The notes under the pieces: generated by a model
Seen by the model: the letters and a program-made list of their open reading frames with translations, nothing else
What the model was told of the DNA's origin: nothing
The model's database searches: none
Program-made: the position numbers and the translations under genes
NCBI RefSeq assembly: GCF_902859765.1
Contig: NZ_CADIJV010000038.1
Location: 1-44,227, forward strand
From: Achromobacter pulmonis
GTDB taxonomy: Bacteria; Pseudomonadota; Gammaproteobacteria; Burkholderiales; Burkholderiaceae_B
Reading direction: 5' to 3'
DNA length: 44,227 nucleotides
Shown: in pieces, positions 17,097 to 25,915 of the stretch
Position numbering within the stretch: the stretch's first letter is position 1
Layout of the letters: every line of letters begins with the position of its first letter

Positions 17097-18023
17097 TCAG
17101 GCCGCGGCGCGTTGCGCCTGGTAGACCTGCAGGTGGGCGTAGGCGGTGCGCAGGGTGGTGGCGTCCACCCCCAGCATGCGCGCGCGCCGCACCATGTCGC
17201 CGACGATGTGGTCGGCCTCGACCGGCAAACCCTGGCGCAGATCGCGGAACATCGAGGCGGTCATGGGCTGGGACGGGTCGGTCAGGATCTTGAGCGCATT
17301 CGCGTCGGCCTCGGGCCGGACCGCGTGGCCGCTGGCGGCGGCCACCGCCTGCGATTCGCGCAGCAGGCCGCGCATGATGTCGGCGCCGTCGTCGGTGGAC
17401 GCGATCTGGCCGACCGTGCCGCGCATCAGGCAGGTGGCGGCGGCCAGCGTCGTCAGGAACACGTATTTTTCCCAGATGTCCTGGTAGATGTCTTCGCTCA
17501 GGCGGCTGACGTACTCGCCGCCGGCCAGGGCCTCGGCCAGCGCTTCGCAACGGGCGCTGCGGGCCGGGCCGGCGCGTTCGCCGAAGACGATACTGGCGTG
17601 CTTGCCCAGGTGCACCACCTGGCCTTCGGAGCCGAGCGTGGCGTTGATCTGGCACAGGCCGCCCAGCACGCGGTGCGGTTCGAATTCGCGGTCCAGCACG
17701 TCGTACTGAAGCACGCCGTTCATGATGGGTAGCACCGCGGTGTCCGGGCCGACGGCGGGGCGGATGGCGTCGATGGCGCTTGGCAGGTCATAGGCCTTGC
17801 AACTGAGCACCACCACGTCGTAGAAGCCTTTGAGCGTGTCGGCGGTGACCAGTTGCGGTTGCAGCGTGGCGTCGCCGAACGGGCTTTCGATGCGCAGTCC
17901 CTGCTGGCGCAGGCGCGCGGCGCGGGCCTCGCGCACCAGGAAGGTTACGTCCGCGCCCGCCTGGGCGGCGCGGCCGCCGAAATAGCCGCCGGTTCCGCCG
18001 GCGCCCAAGAACAACAACTTCAT
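17097..18023 (-). CDS. panE: 2-dehydropantoate 2-reductase family protein
   Basis: Ketopantoate reductase family, reducing 2-dehydropantoate to pantoate with NADPH on the way to coenzyme A. The 308-residue protein starts with the Rossmann motif GAGGTGGYFG at 7-16. The active-site lysine is Lys76 (SCKAYDL), with Asn102 in the MNGV motif, and a second conserved lysine in DIWEKYVF near residue 190. Length fits ApbA/PanE. Bacteria of this group carry several paralogs, so this copy may act on another 2-oxo acid; the symbol is by family. It is divergent from the BMP transporter operon. Confidence 0.85.
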   Translation of the reverse strand: MKLLFLGAGGTGGYFGGRAAQAGADVTFLVREARAARLRQQGLRIESPFGDATLQPQLVTADTLKGFYDVVVLSCKAYDLPSAIDAIRPAVGPDTAVLPIMNGVLQYDVLDREFEPHRVLGGLCQINATLGSEGQVVHLGKHASIVFGERAGPARSARCEALAEALAGGEYVSRLSEDIYQDIWEKYVFLTTLAAATCLMRGTVGQIASTDDGADIMRGLLRESQAVAAASGHAVRPEADANALKILTDPSQPMTASMFRDLRQGLPVEADHIVGDMVRRARMLGVDATTLRTAYAHLQVYQAQRAAA

Positions 18024-18484
18024 GCCTGTCTCCCTGGCCCGTCAAAGGCGCGGGCCGATGGAGCGATTATGCCCCCGTGGCAAAACCAGGCGCGGGCCGG
18101 CGCCGCCAGGATGCCCACGGCCCGGACAGACGGCGGCGGCCGGCGGCGCACCGCAACCCTATGTCCCATACGCAAAAGTGTCCACGCACCGCAACGGTGC
18201 GCACCGTGCTGGTGCCACGCTTGCCCGCCAGGGTGCCTATAATCGCGCCCGGCCATCCGGATTCCCCCGACTTGTCGCGGGGACACCCCATGGCATACAA
18301 CTTGCTTGGCCAGGACAGGCCGCGAACCCGCCATTCGGACGGGGCGCGCCGCCCCGGCGCCCCCCCATCCGATGACCGATCCCACGCCTTCGTTCCCGCC
18401 CGCCCACGCGTGCCGCACCGCGACGCCCGGACATCGCGGCCATCCCTCTCATTCCCTTTCCATCCCCGCGAAGGAGACTTGCGC
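18024..18484 (+). promoter_or_regulatory. Long leader of the BMP transporter operon
   Basis: These 461 bases between divergent genes hold no convincing gene. A perfect -10 hexamer TATAAT lies at 18238-18243, about 240 bases before the operon start; the -35 region is weak. Just upstream are two adjacent inverted repeats: CGCACCG-CAA-CGGTGCG (18185-18201) and GCACC-GTGCT-GGTGC (18201-18215). They could bind a repressor. The remaining 240 bases would be a long untranslated leader; no known purine riboswitch core was recognised in it. Confidence 0.4.
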
Positions 18485-19516
18485 ATGAAATCCCTTTCCC
18501 TCCCGGCCGCCGGCGGCATTGCCCGCCGTGGCCTGCTGAAGCTGGCCGCCGCCGCCGCCGGCGCGCTGCTGCTGTCGGCCGGCGCCCAGGCCCAGGCGCC
18601 CGCCAAGACCAAGGTCGCCGCCATCTACACGGTGCCGGTCGAACAGCAATGGGTATCGCGCATCCACAAGGCGCTGACCGCCGCGCGCGACCGGGGTGAA
18701 ATCGAATACACGTTCTCGGAAAACGTCACCAACGCCGACTACGAGCGCGTCATGCGCCAGTACGCCGAGCAGGGCAACAAGCTGGTGGTGGGCGAGGCCT
18801 TCGCGGTGGAAGCCGCCGCCCGCAAGGTGGCCAAGGACTACCCGCAGACCGCCTTCCTGATGGGTTCGTCCGGCAAGCCGCAGCAGCCCAACTTTTCGGT
18901 GTTCGACAACTACATCCAGGAACCGGCCTACCTGACCGGCATGATCGCCGGCGGCATGAGCAAGACCGGCAAGATCGGCCTGGTGGGCGGCTACCCCATC
19001 CCCGAAGTGAACCGCTTGATGCAGGCCTTCATCGCGGGCGCCAAGGAAATCAATCCCAAGGCCGAATTCACCGTGACCTTCATCGGCTCGTGGTTCGATC
19101 CCCCGAAGGCCAAGGAAGCCGCCTTCGCCATGATCGACAAGGGCGCTGACGTCCTGTACGCCGAACGCTTCGGCGTGTCGGACGCCGCCAAGGAACGCGG
19201 CAAACTGGCCATCGGCAACGTCATCGACACCCAGCCGCAGTACCCCGAAACCGTAGTGGCCTCGGCCCTGTGGAGCATGGAGCCAACCATCGACGAGGCG
19301 CTCAAGCAGGTCAAGGCCGGCACCTTCAAGGCCGCCGACTTCGGCCAGTACTCGCTGATGAAGTACAAGGGTTCGTCGCTGGCGCCGCTGGGCACCTTCG
19401 AAAACAAGATCCCCGCCGACCTGATCGCCAAGGTGCAGGCCAAGCAGAAGGCCATCCTGGACGGCAGCTTCAGCGTGCAGGTCAACGACAAAGAACCCAA
19501 GTCCTCGGCACGATGA
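18485..19516 (+). CDS. BMP family ABC transporter substrate-binding protein
   Basis: Periplasmic binding protein of 343 residues in the basic membrane protein (Bmp/PnrA/Med) family, which binds nucleosides or purine bases. It has a twin-arginine-like signal (ARRGLLKLAAAAAGALLL) ending AQA-Q near residue 37, without a lipobox. Conserved parts include KVAAIYTVPVEQQWVSRIHKAL, the YAEQGNKLVVGEAFA strand and KIGLVGGYPIPEVNRLMQAFIAGA. Start ATG has AAGGAG 8 bases upstream; the frame is open far to the left. First gene of a five-gene operon ending in cytosine deaminase, which suggests import of a pyrimidine or purine base or nucleoside. Confidence 0.92.
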   Translation: MKSLSLPAAGGIARRGLLKLAAAAAGALLLSAGAQAQAPAKTKVAAIYTVPVEQQWVSRIHKALTAARDRGEIEYTFSENVTNADYERVMRQYAEQGNKLVVGEAFAVEAAARKVAKDYPQTAFLMGSSGKPQQPNFSVFDNYIQEPAYLTGMIAGGMSKTGKIGLVGGYPIPEVNRLMQAFIAGAKEINPKAEFTVTFIGSWFDPPKAKEAAFAMIDKGADVLYAERFGVSDAAKERGKLAIGNVIDTQPQYPETVVASALWSMEPTIDEALKQVKAGTFKAADFGQYSLMKYKGSSLAPLGTFENKIPADLIAKVQAKQKAILDGSFSVQVNDKEPKSSAR

Positions 19517-21042
19517 ACCAAGCGCCTCTCGCCCTGCGGCTGGCAGGGATCACCAAACGCTTCGGCAGCCTGACGGCCAATGACGATGTCTCGCTGACGC
19601 TGGCGCAAGGCGAAGTGCTGGCCCTGCTGGGCGAGAACGGCGCCGGCAAATCGACCCTGGTGTCGATCCTGTTCGGCCACTATATGGCCGACGCCGGCAG
19701 TATCGAAGTCTTCGGCCAGCCGCTGCCTCCTGGCCGGCCCGACGCCGCGCTGGCGGCGGGCGTGGGCATGGTGCACCAGCACTTCACGCTGGCCGACAAC
19801 CTGACCGTGCTGGACAACATCATGGTCGGCACCGAATCGCTGTGGAAGCTGGCCTCGGGCCGCGGCCCGGCGCGCCGCCGGCTGGTCGAGCTGGGCCAGC
19901 GCTTCGGCCTGGGGGTGGACCCGGACGCGCGCGTCGGCAGCCTGTCGGTCGGCGAGAAGCAGCGCGTGGAAATCCTCAAGGCGCTGTACCGTGGCGCCAA
20001 GGTGCTGATCCTGGACGAACCCACCGCCGTCCTGACGCCACAGGAAGTGCAGGACCTGTTCGCCACGCTGCGCGGCTTCGTCGACGAGGGCCTGGCCGTC
20101 ATCTTCATTTCGCACAAGCTGGACGAAGTCATGGCCGTGTCGCGCCGCGTCGCGGTGCTGCGCCAGGGCAAGCTGGTGGCCGAGCGCGACACCGCCGCCA
20201 CCACGCCGGCCGAACTGGCCGAGCTGATGGTGGGCCGCAAGGTCGCCATGCCGCACGCCGAGGCCATGGCGGCGGCCGGCCAGGCCGCCCCCGTGGTCAC
20301 GCTGTCCCAGGTCACCGTGCGCGACCCACGCGGCGGCGCGCCTCGCCTGGACAACCTGGACCTGGTGGTGCACAAGCACGAAATCGTCGCCATCGCCGGC
20401 GTCGCCGGCAACGGCCAGCAGGCGCTGGTGTCGGTGCTGACCGGCCTGCGGCAACCGTCCGACGGCGCCATCCGCCTGGGGCCGGAACACGCGGCCGCGC
20501 CCACCACGCCGGCCGGCTGGACCGCCGCGCACGTGGGCCGCATCCCCGAAGACCGCCACGGAGAAGGCATGATCGGCGACAGCCCCCTGTGGGAAAACGC
20601 CATCGTCGAAGACCTGAAGGACCCGCGCTTCTCGCGCTTCGGGCTGATCCGCGCCAAGGCCGGCCGCGCCTACGCGGCGGCGCTGGCCAAGCAGTTCGAC
20701 GTGCGCGCCGCCTCGCTCGACGTGCGCACCCGCAGCCTGTCCGGCGGCAACATGCAGAAGCTGATCCTGGGCCGCACCCTGGCGCGCGAACCGCGCTTCA
20801 TCGTCGCCGACCAGCCCACCTGGGGCCTGGATATCGGCGCGGTCGCCTACGTGCGCGAACAGTTGCTGGCCGCGCGCCGCCGCGGCGCCGGCATCCTGCT
20901 GGTGTCGGAAGACCTGGAGGAGATCTTCGCGCTGGCCGACCGCATCGCCGTGCTGTGCGGCGGCAAGCTGGTCGCCGACAAGCCGGTCGCGCAATGGACG
21001 CCCGCCAGCGTCGGCCTGGCCATGACGGGCACGCGCGCCTGA
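19513..21042 (+). CDS. BMP-type ABC transporter ATPase (two domains)
   Basis: Fused tandem ATPase of 509 residues, as in nucleoside (NupA/YufO) and sugar (RbsA-like) importers. The first domain has Walker A LLGENGAGKST at about 38-48, signature LSVGEKQRVEILKAL and Walker B LILDEPTAVL. The second domain has the degenerate Walker A seen in this class (GVAGNGQQAL) but a full signature LSGGNMQKLILGRTL and the ADQPTWGLD segment. The ATG overlaps the binding-protein stop by 4 bases (ATGA). It drives the two permeases encoded next. Confidence 0.94.
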   Translation: MNQAPLALRLAGITKRFGSLTANDDVSLTLAQGEVLALLGENGAGKSTLVSILFGHYMADAGSIEVFGQPLPPGRPDAALAAGVGMVHQHFTLADNLTVLDNIMVGTESLWKLASGRGPARRRLVELGQRFGLGVDPDARVGSLSVGEKQRVEILKALYRGAKVLILDEPTAVLTPQEVQDLFATLRGFVDEGLAVIFISHKLDEVMAVSRRVAVLRQGKLVAERDTAATTPAELAELMVGRKVAMPHAEAMAAAGQAAPVVTLSQVTVRDPRGGAPRLDNLDLVVHKHEIVAIAGVAGNGQQALVSVLTGLRQPSDGAIRLGPEHAAAPTTPAGWTAAHVGRIPEDRHGEGMIGDSPLWENAIVEDLKDPRFSRFGLIRAKAGRAYAAALAKQFDVRAASLDVRTRSLSGGNMQKLILGRTLAREPRFIVADQPTWGLDIGAVAYVREQLLAARRRGAGILLVSEDLEEIFALADRIAVLCGGKLVADKPVAQWTPASVGLAMTGTRA

Positions 21043-21073
21043 CATCGTGCCCCCTCTACTGAGCATTTCTCGA

Positions 21074-22147
21074 ATGAAACTGATCCTGGAACGCCGCCCC
21101 GAGCCCAGCCGCGCCGCGCTGGCGCTGGCCCCGATCGCGGCCATCCTCTTTACGCTGGCGGTGTGCACGCTGCTGGTGGCCTGGGCCGGCGCGCCGGTGG
21201 GCCGCACCTACGCGCTGCTGTTCGAAGGCGCGTTCGGCTCCAAATTCGCGCTGTCCGAAACCCTGACCCGCGCCACGCCGCTGATGCTGACCGGGCTGGC
21301 CTGTGCCGTGGCCTTTCGCGCGCGCTTCTACAACATCGGCGCCGAGGGCCAACTGTACTTGGGCGCACTGGCGGCGGTGGCGGTGGGCGGCCTGCATGAC
21401 GGCACCGGCTTCGACCTGCCCGTGCCGGTGCTGTTCGGCGGCATGATGCTGGCGGCGGCGCTGGCCGGCGCCTTGCTGCTGCTGATCCCGGCCCTGCTCA
21501 AGACGCGCCTGGGCGTGGACGAAGTGGTGACCACGCTGCTGGGCAACTTCATCGTGCTGCTATTCGTGTCGATGATGCTGGACGGCCCCATGAAAGACCC
21601 GATGGCCATGGGCTGGCCGCAATCGGTGGCGCTCAATCCCGACCTGGAACTGGGCAAGCTGATCGAACGCACCCGCGCCCACACCGGCCTGCTGTGGGCC
21701 GCCGGCCTGGCGCTGGGCCTGTGGCTGCTGAACCGCTATACGGTGTTCGGTTTCCAGATGCGCGCGGTCGGCGCCAACGCCCACGCCTCGCGCTTTCTGG
21801 GCCTGCCGGTGAACCGCGTGATGCTGGGCACCGCCATGCTGTCGGGCGCGCTGGCCGGGCTGGCCGGCGCCATCGAGGTGGCCGGGCGCACCAGCTACGT
21901 CACGCTCGACATGTCGCCGGGCTACGGCTACACCGGCGTGGTGGTGGCCATGCTGGCGGGCCTGCATCCGCTCGGCGTGATCCTGGCCAGCGTCTTCGTG
22001 GCCGGCATGCTGGTGGGCGCGGACAGCATGAGCCGCGCCATCGCGGTGCCGAACTACATCGCCGACGTCATCGTCGCCACATCGTTGCTCGCCATGCTGG
22101 TCGCGACGCTGTTCGCGCAGTACCGCCTGCGCCGCAACCGGGCTTGA
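21074..22147 (+). CDS. BMP-type ABC transporter permease 1
   Basis: Inner-membrane permease of 357 residues in the BPD_transp_2 family (YufP/NupB type). It has many hydrophobic segments and the conserved FRARFYNIGAEGQLYLGALAAV and LRAVGANAHASRFLG-like motifs. ATG at 21074 was chosen (MKLILERRPEP, a typical start); a GTG at 21047, nine codons earlier, is an alternative and neither has a strong ribosome site. It pairs with the next gene as a heterodimer. Confidence 0.92.
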   Translation: MKLILERRPEPSRAALALAPIAAILFTLAVCTLLVAWAGAPVGRTYALLFEGAFGSKFALSETLTRATPLMLTGLACAVAFRARFYNIGAEGQLYLGALAAVAVGGLHDGTGFDLPVPVLFGGMMLAAALAGALLLLIPALLKTRLGVDEVVTTLLGNFIVLLFVSMMLDGPMKDPMAMGWPQSVALNPDLELGKLIERTRAHTGLLWAAGLALGLWLLNRYTVFGFQMRAVGANAHASRFLGLPVNRVMLGTAMLSGALAGLAGAIEVAGRTSYVTLDMSPGYGYTGVVVAMLAGLHPLGVILASVFVAGMLVGADSMSRAIAVPNYIADVIVATSLLAMLVATLFAQYRLRRNRA

Positions 22148-22157
22148 GGAGCACGCC

Positions 22158-23108
22158 ATGGAATGGATGGACCTGTTGAGTTCCGCGGCCTTCTGGGTCG
22201 CGGTGTTGCGGCTGGCGACGCCGCTGATCCTGGGCACGCTGGGCGTGCTGCTGTGCGAGCGCGCCGGCGTGCTGAACCTGGGCATCGAAGGCATCATGGC
22301 CGCCGGCGCCTTCACCGGCTGGCTGGTGGTATACCTGGGCGCGCCGCTGTACGTGGGCGTGCTGGCGGCCGCGCTGGCGGGCGCGGTGTTCGGCTTGCTG
22401 CACGCGGTGCTGACGGTGCCACTGGGCCTGTCGCAGCACGTCTCGGGCCTGGGCGTGACGCTGCTGGCCACCAGCCTGAGCTACTTCGCCTACCGCGTCA
22501 CCTTCCCCAGCGTGAACACGCCGCCCACCATCACGCCGTTCGCCGAAATGAAATTCCTGGACGGCATTCCGCTGATCGGCCCGGTGCTGGCCGGGCAGAC
22601 GCCGATGACGCTGCTGGCGCTGGCCGCGGTGCCGATCCTGGCCTGGGTGCTGAACCGCACGCCGGTCGGCCTGGCGATCCGCATGGTGGGCGAGAACCCC
22701 GCGGCGGCCGAGGGCCAGGGCCTGTCGGTAACCAAACTGCGCATGGGCGCCATCGTCGCCGGCTCGGCACTGATGGGCGTGGCCGGCAGCTTCCTGACAC
22801 TGGCGGCCTTCAATGCCTTCTTCTTCAACATGGTCAACGGCCGCGGCTGGGTCTGCGTGGCGCTGGTGGTGTTCGCCTCGTGGCGGCCCGGCAAGGCGCT
22901 GCTGGGCGCGTTGATCTTCGCCTTCTTCGACGCGCTGCAGCTGCGGCTGCAGCAGGGCGGGGCGGCGTTGCCGGGCCTGCCCGAGCTGCCCTATCAGGTC
23001 TACCTGATGCTGCCCTATATTCTGTCCATCCTGGCCCTGGTGGTGATGGCGCGCCGCGCCGCCTACCCGCAGGCCCTGATGAAGCCCTACCGCAAGGGCG
23101 AACGGTAA
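22158..23108 (+). CDS. BMP-type ABC transporter permease 2
   Basis: Second permease of 316 residues in the BPD_transp_2 family (YufQ/NupC type). The motifs LCERAGVLNLGIEGIMAAGA and GLAIRMVGENPAAAEGQGLSV are diagnostic of this transporter class. A GAGGAG ribosome site precedes the ATG by 6 bases. It lies 10 bases after permease 1 and 16 bases before the deaminase gene. Confidence 0.93.
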   Translation: MEWMDLLSSAAFWVAVLRLATPLILGTLGVLLCERAGVLNLGIEGIMAAGAFTGWLVVYLGAPLYVGVLAAALAGAVFGLLHAVLTVPLGLSQHVSGLGVTLLATSLSYFAYRVTFPSVNTPPTITPFAEMKFLDGIPLIGPVLAGQTPMTLLALAAVPILAWVLNRTPVGLAIRMVGENPAAAEGQGLSVTKLRMGAIVAGSALMGVAGSFLTLAAFNAFFFNMVNGRGWVCVALVVFASWRPGKALLGALIFAFFDALQLRLQQGGAALPGLPELPYQVYLMLPYILSILALVVMARRAAYPQALMKPYRKGER

Positions 23109-23124
23109 TCCACAAGGTTTGACT

Positions 23125-24402
23125 ATGCTCGATCTGATCCTCAAGCACTGCACGCTGCCCGACGGCCGCCAGCACATCGACATCGGCGTGAGCCAGGGCC
23201 GCATCGTTGCGCTCGAACCGGCGCTAAAGGCCGAGGCCGCGCAGACCATCGACGCCGCCGGCCAGTTGGTGACTTCGCCGTTCGTCGACGCCCACTTCCA
23301 CATGGACTCGACGCTGTCATTCGGCCTGCCGCGCGTGAACCAGTCGGGCACGCTGCTCGAAGGCATCGCGCTGTGGGGCGAACTGAAGCCGCTGCTGACG
23401 CAGGAAGCGCTGGTCGAACGCGCGCTGGCCTATTGCGACTGGGCGGTGGCGCGCGGCCTGCTGGCGATCCGCTCGCACGTCGACGTATGCGACCCGCGCC
23501 TGCTGGCCGTGGAAGCGCTGCTGCACGTGCGCGAGCAGGTCAAGCCATACCTGGACCTGCAACTGGTCGCCTTCCCGCAGGACGGCGTGCTGCGCGCGCC
23601 GGGCGCGCTGGACAACCTGAAGCGCGCGCTGGACATGGGCGTGGACGTGGTCGGCGGCATCCCGCACTTCGAGCGCACCATGCAGGACGGCGCCGAATCC
23701 GTGCGCATCCTGTGCGAACTGGCCGCCGAGCGCGGCCTGCGCGTCGACATGCACTGCGACGAAAGCGACGACCCGCTGTCGCGCCATATCGAGACGCTGG
23801 CCTATCACACGCAGCGCCTGGGCCTGCAAGGCCGTGTCACGGGTTCGCACCTGACCTCGATGCATTCGATGGACAACTACTACGTGTCCAAGCTGATCCC
23901 GCTGATGCGCGAGGCCGGCGTGTCCGCCATCGCCAACCCGCTCATCAACATCACGCTGCAGGGCCGCCACGACACCTATCCGAAGCGCCGCGGCATGACG
24001 CGCGTGCCCGAGCTGCTGGCCGCCGGCGTGCCGGTGGCGTTCGGCCACGACTGCGTGATGGACCCCTGGTACAGCCTGGGTTCAGGCGACATGCTGGAAG
24101 TGGCGCACATGGGCCTGCACGTGGCGCAGATGACCGGCCAGGATGCGATGCGCGCCTGTTTCCAGGCCGTCACGGCCACGCCGGCGAAGATTCTTGGCCT
24201 GGACGAGACCGGGCTGGAAGTGGGCAAGCGCGCCGACATGGTGCTGCTGCAGGCCCGCGACCCGGTCGAAGCGCTGCGCCTGCGCGCCACGCGCCTGATG
24301 GTGCTGCGCGCCGGGCAGGTCGTGGCGACGACGCCGCCGGCGACGGCGACGTTGAATCTGCCGGGGCGGCCGGGGCGGGTGAGTTTTCAGACGGGCGAGT
24401 GA
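23125..24402 (+). CDS. codA: Cytosine deaminase
   Basis: Amidohydrolase-fold enzyme of 425 residues that converts cytosine to uracil and ammonia. The metal and catalytic residues match E. coli CodA with a constant shift of four: His57 and His59 (HFHMD), His210, Glu213, His242 and Asp309 (FGHDCVMDPW). The following DPWYSLGSGDML segment is also as in CodA. An AAGG precedes the ATG by 7 bases; a TTG two codons earlier is less likely. It ends the BMP transporter operon, so the transporter may bring in cytosine or a related base. Some CodA relatives act on other triazines or creatinine-like compounds, so substrate is likely but not certain. Confidence 0.93.
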   Translation: MLDLILKHCTLPDGRQHIDIGVSQGRIVALEPALKAEAAQTIDAAGQLVTSPFVDAHFHMDSTLSFGLPRVNQSGTLLEGIALWGELKPLLTQEALVERALAYCDWAVARGLLAIRSHVDVCDPRLLAVEALLHVREQVKPYLDLQLVAFPQDGVLRAPGALDNLKRALDMGVDVVGGIPHFERTMQDGAESVRILCELAAERGLRVDMHCDESDDPLSRHIETLAYHTQRLGLQGRVTGSHLTSMHSMDNYYVSKLIPLMREAGVSAIANPLINITLQGRHDTYPKRRGMTRVPELLAAGVPVAFGHDCVMDPWYSLGSGDMLEVAHMGLHVAQMTGQDAMRACFQAVTATPAKILGLDETGLEVGKRADMVLLQARDPVEALRLRATRLMVLRAGQVVATTPPATATLNLPGRPGRVSFQTGE

Positions 24403-24431
24403 GTGAGGAGCTGGAGTTGCTTGGCTAGGGG

Positions 24432-24571
24432 CCCGGCGGCACAGCCGGTGTCTCCAGCGGCCCATTGGCCTCTTCCGGTCCGCTGTCCTTCTCGAATAGC
24501 CTGTTCCAAGCTCGAGTCAGATGCCGCGCAATGTTTTCATCCGCGCTCGACACGCCATTGCAGTCGCGCCG
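24432..24571 (-). pseudogene. Displaced fragment of a CdiA C-terminal region
   Basis: These 140 bases match 30113-30252 inside the second cdiA cassette with about 10 mismatches and no gap (roughly 93 percent identity). On the minus strand the reading frame is kept: the pieces NIARHLTRAWNRLFEKDSG and PEEANGPLETPAVPPG correspond to the region just after the ENN motif of that cassette. No gene surrounds it, so it is a relic. The sequence up to the next gene at 24737 is AT-richer and has no recognisable match or gene. Confidence 0.85.
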
Positions 24572-24736
24572 ATCCAGGCTTCAGCCGCCTGCGGCATGAA
24601 TCTAGAGTTTGTGCCACCGATCCAAGGTAGTACCCAGCTAGCGATAATTTTCGGAATGTTCCTATTGTCGTGGAGCACTCACGAAGCTAAAAAAGTTGAT
24701 TGACTTCGGCGAAGCTGTGATCACTTGGAATAGGTC

Positions 24737-25414
24737 ATGATGAAAAGCAAAATACGAGTCGGTGCGGCAACGCTCTTGTCGTTGATACTTGCCGGTTGCG
24801 CCACGGAACGTTCCCAGTCGGTTGCGGTGCCGGCAGTCGCGGCCGCCAGCAAGCCCTACCAGGGCGTGCGCAGCCCGATTTCGGTAGGCAAGTTCGATAA
24901 CCGCACCAACTATCTGCGCGGCGTGTTCTCCGACGGCGTGGATCGCCTCGGCGGCCAGGCCAAGACCATCCTGGTCAGCCACCTGCAGCGCAGCGGCCGG
25001 TTCCAGGTGATGGACCGCGACAACCTGTCGGAAATCGCCCAGGAAGCGGCGTTCAACAAGAAGGCCAGCCAGATCAAGGGAGCACGGTACGTCATCACGG
25101 GCGACGTGACGGCGTTCGGCCGCAAGGTGACGGGCGACCAGCAACTGTTCGGCATCCTCGGCCGCGGCAAGGAGCAGGTGGCCTACGCCAAGGTCGACCT
25201 CAATGTGGTCGACGTGACGACCTCCGAAGTGGTCTATTCGGCGTCGGGCGCGGGCGAATACAGCCTGTCCAACCGCGAGGTGATCGGCTTTGGCGGCACC
25301 GCCGGCTACGACTCCACGCTGAACGGCAAGGTGCTGGACCTGGCGATCCGCGAGGCCGTCGATCGGCTGGTCGAAGGCATCGAACAAGGTGCTTGGCAGC
25401 CCACCCAACCCTGA
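24737..25414 (+). CDS. CsgG/HfaB-like outer-membrane lipoprotein
   Basis: Lipoprotein of 225 residues with a signal peptide and lipobox LAGC (lipidated Cys near residue 21). The mature part matches the CsgG family: ISVGKFDNRTNY, then LGGQAKTILVSHLQRSGRFQVMDRDNL, IKGARYVITGDVTAFGRKVTG and VDLNVVDVTTSEVVYSASGAGEYSL. CsgG itself forms the curli secretion pore in the outer membrane, but shorter relatives like this one occur in lipoprotein clusters of unknown role. It begins a three-gene operon with a DUF4810 and a GNA1162-type lipoprotein, a combination conserved in Neisseria and other proteobacteria. Confidence 0.88.
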   Translation: MMKSKIRVGAATLLSLILAGCATERSQSVAVPAVAAASKPYQGVRSPISVGKFDNRTNYLRGVFSDGVDRLGGQAKTILVSHLQRSGRFQVMDRDNLSEIAQEAAFNKKASQIKGARYVITGDVTAFGRKVTGDQQLFGILGRGKEQVAYAKVDLNVVDVTTSEVVYSASGAGEYSLSNREVIGFGGTAGYDSTLNGKVLDLAIREAVDRLVEGIEQGAWQPTQP

Positions 25415-25425
25415 TAGGTCTCCCC

Positions 25426-25914
25426 ATGTCAAACAATCTGGCGAAGGCTCGCCCGCAGGCGCGCGTGCGCGCGGGCCGCATCTTGGCGGTGGCCGCTCTG
25501 GCGACACTGCTGGGCGCGTGCGCGCAGCAACCCAAGAGCATGTACAGCTGGCAGTCGTATCAACCCTCGGTCTACGCCTATCTCAAGGAGGATGGCGCCG
25601 ACTACGCAGCGCAAAGCCTGGCGATGGAAAAGAACATCGAGACGGTGCGGGCGACCAACGCGCAATTGCCGCCGGGCTTTCGCGCGCATCTGGGCATGCT
25701 GTACCTGAAGATGGGCGAAGGCGCCAAGGGCCTGGAACAATTGGAAGGCGAAAAGGCGGCTTTCCCGGAATCCAAGCCGTTCATGGATTTCCTGCTGCGC
25801 AATGCCAGTAAAACGGCGGACGGCGTCGCGCCGGCCGCGCCGCCCGCGCACGAACCGTCCACAGCGCCCGCGCCCACGTCCACCGATGCACAAGCCGCCA
25901 AGCAGGGAGCCTGA
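25426..25914 (+). CDS. DUF4810 family lipoprotein
   Basis: Small lipoprotein of 162 residues with lipobox LGAC (Cys near residue 32). It has the DUF4810 features: MYSWQSYQPSVYAYLKEDG directly after the anchor, and a tetratricopeptide-like PGFRAHLGMLYLKMGEGAKGLEQL stretch. The tail is Ala/Pro-rich. ATG at 25426 is chosen because it gives a proper basic n-region; the frame opens 11 codons earlier inside the preceding gene. It starts 11 bases after the CsgG-like gene and 1 base before the next gene begins. Function unknown. Confidence 0.86.
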   Translation: MSNNLAKARPQARVRAGRILAVAALATLLGACAQQPKSMYSWQSYQPSVYAYLKEDGADYAAQSLAMEKNIETVRATNAQLPPGFRAHLGMLYLKMGEGAKGLEQLEGEKAAFPESKPFMDFLLRNASKTADGVAPAAPPAHEPSTAPAPTSTDAQAAKQGA

Positions 25915-25915
25915 C

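Noticed and set aside
18024-18484. Purine riboswitch in front of the BMP operon
   Set aside because: The expected conserved aptamer core was not seen; only inverted repeats and a -10 box are present.
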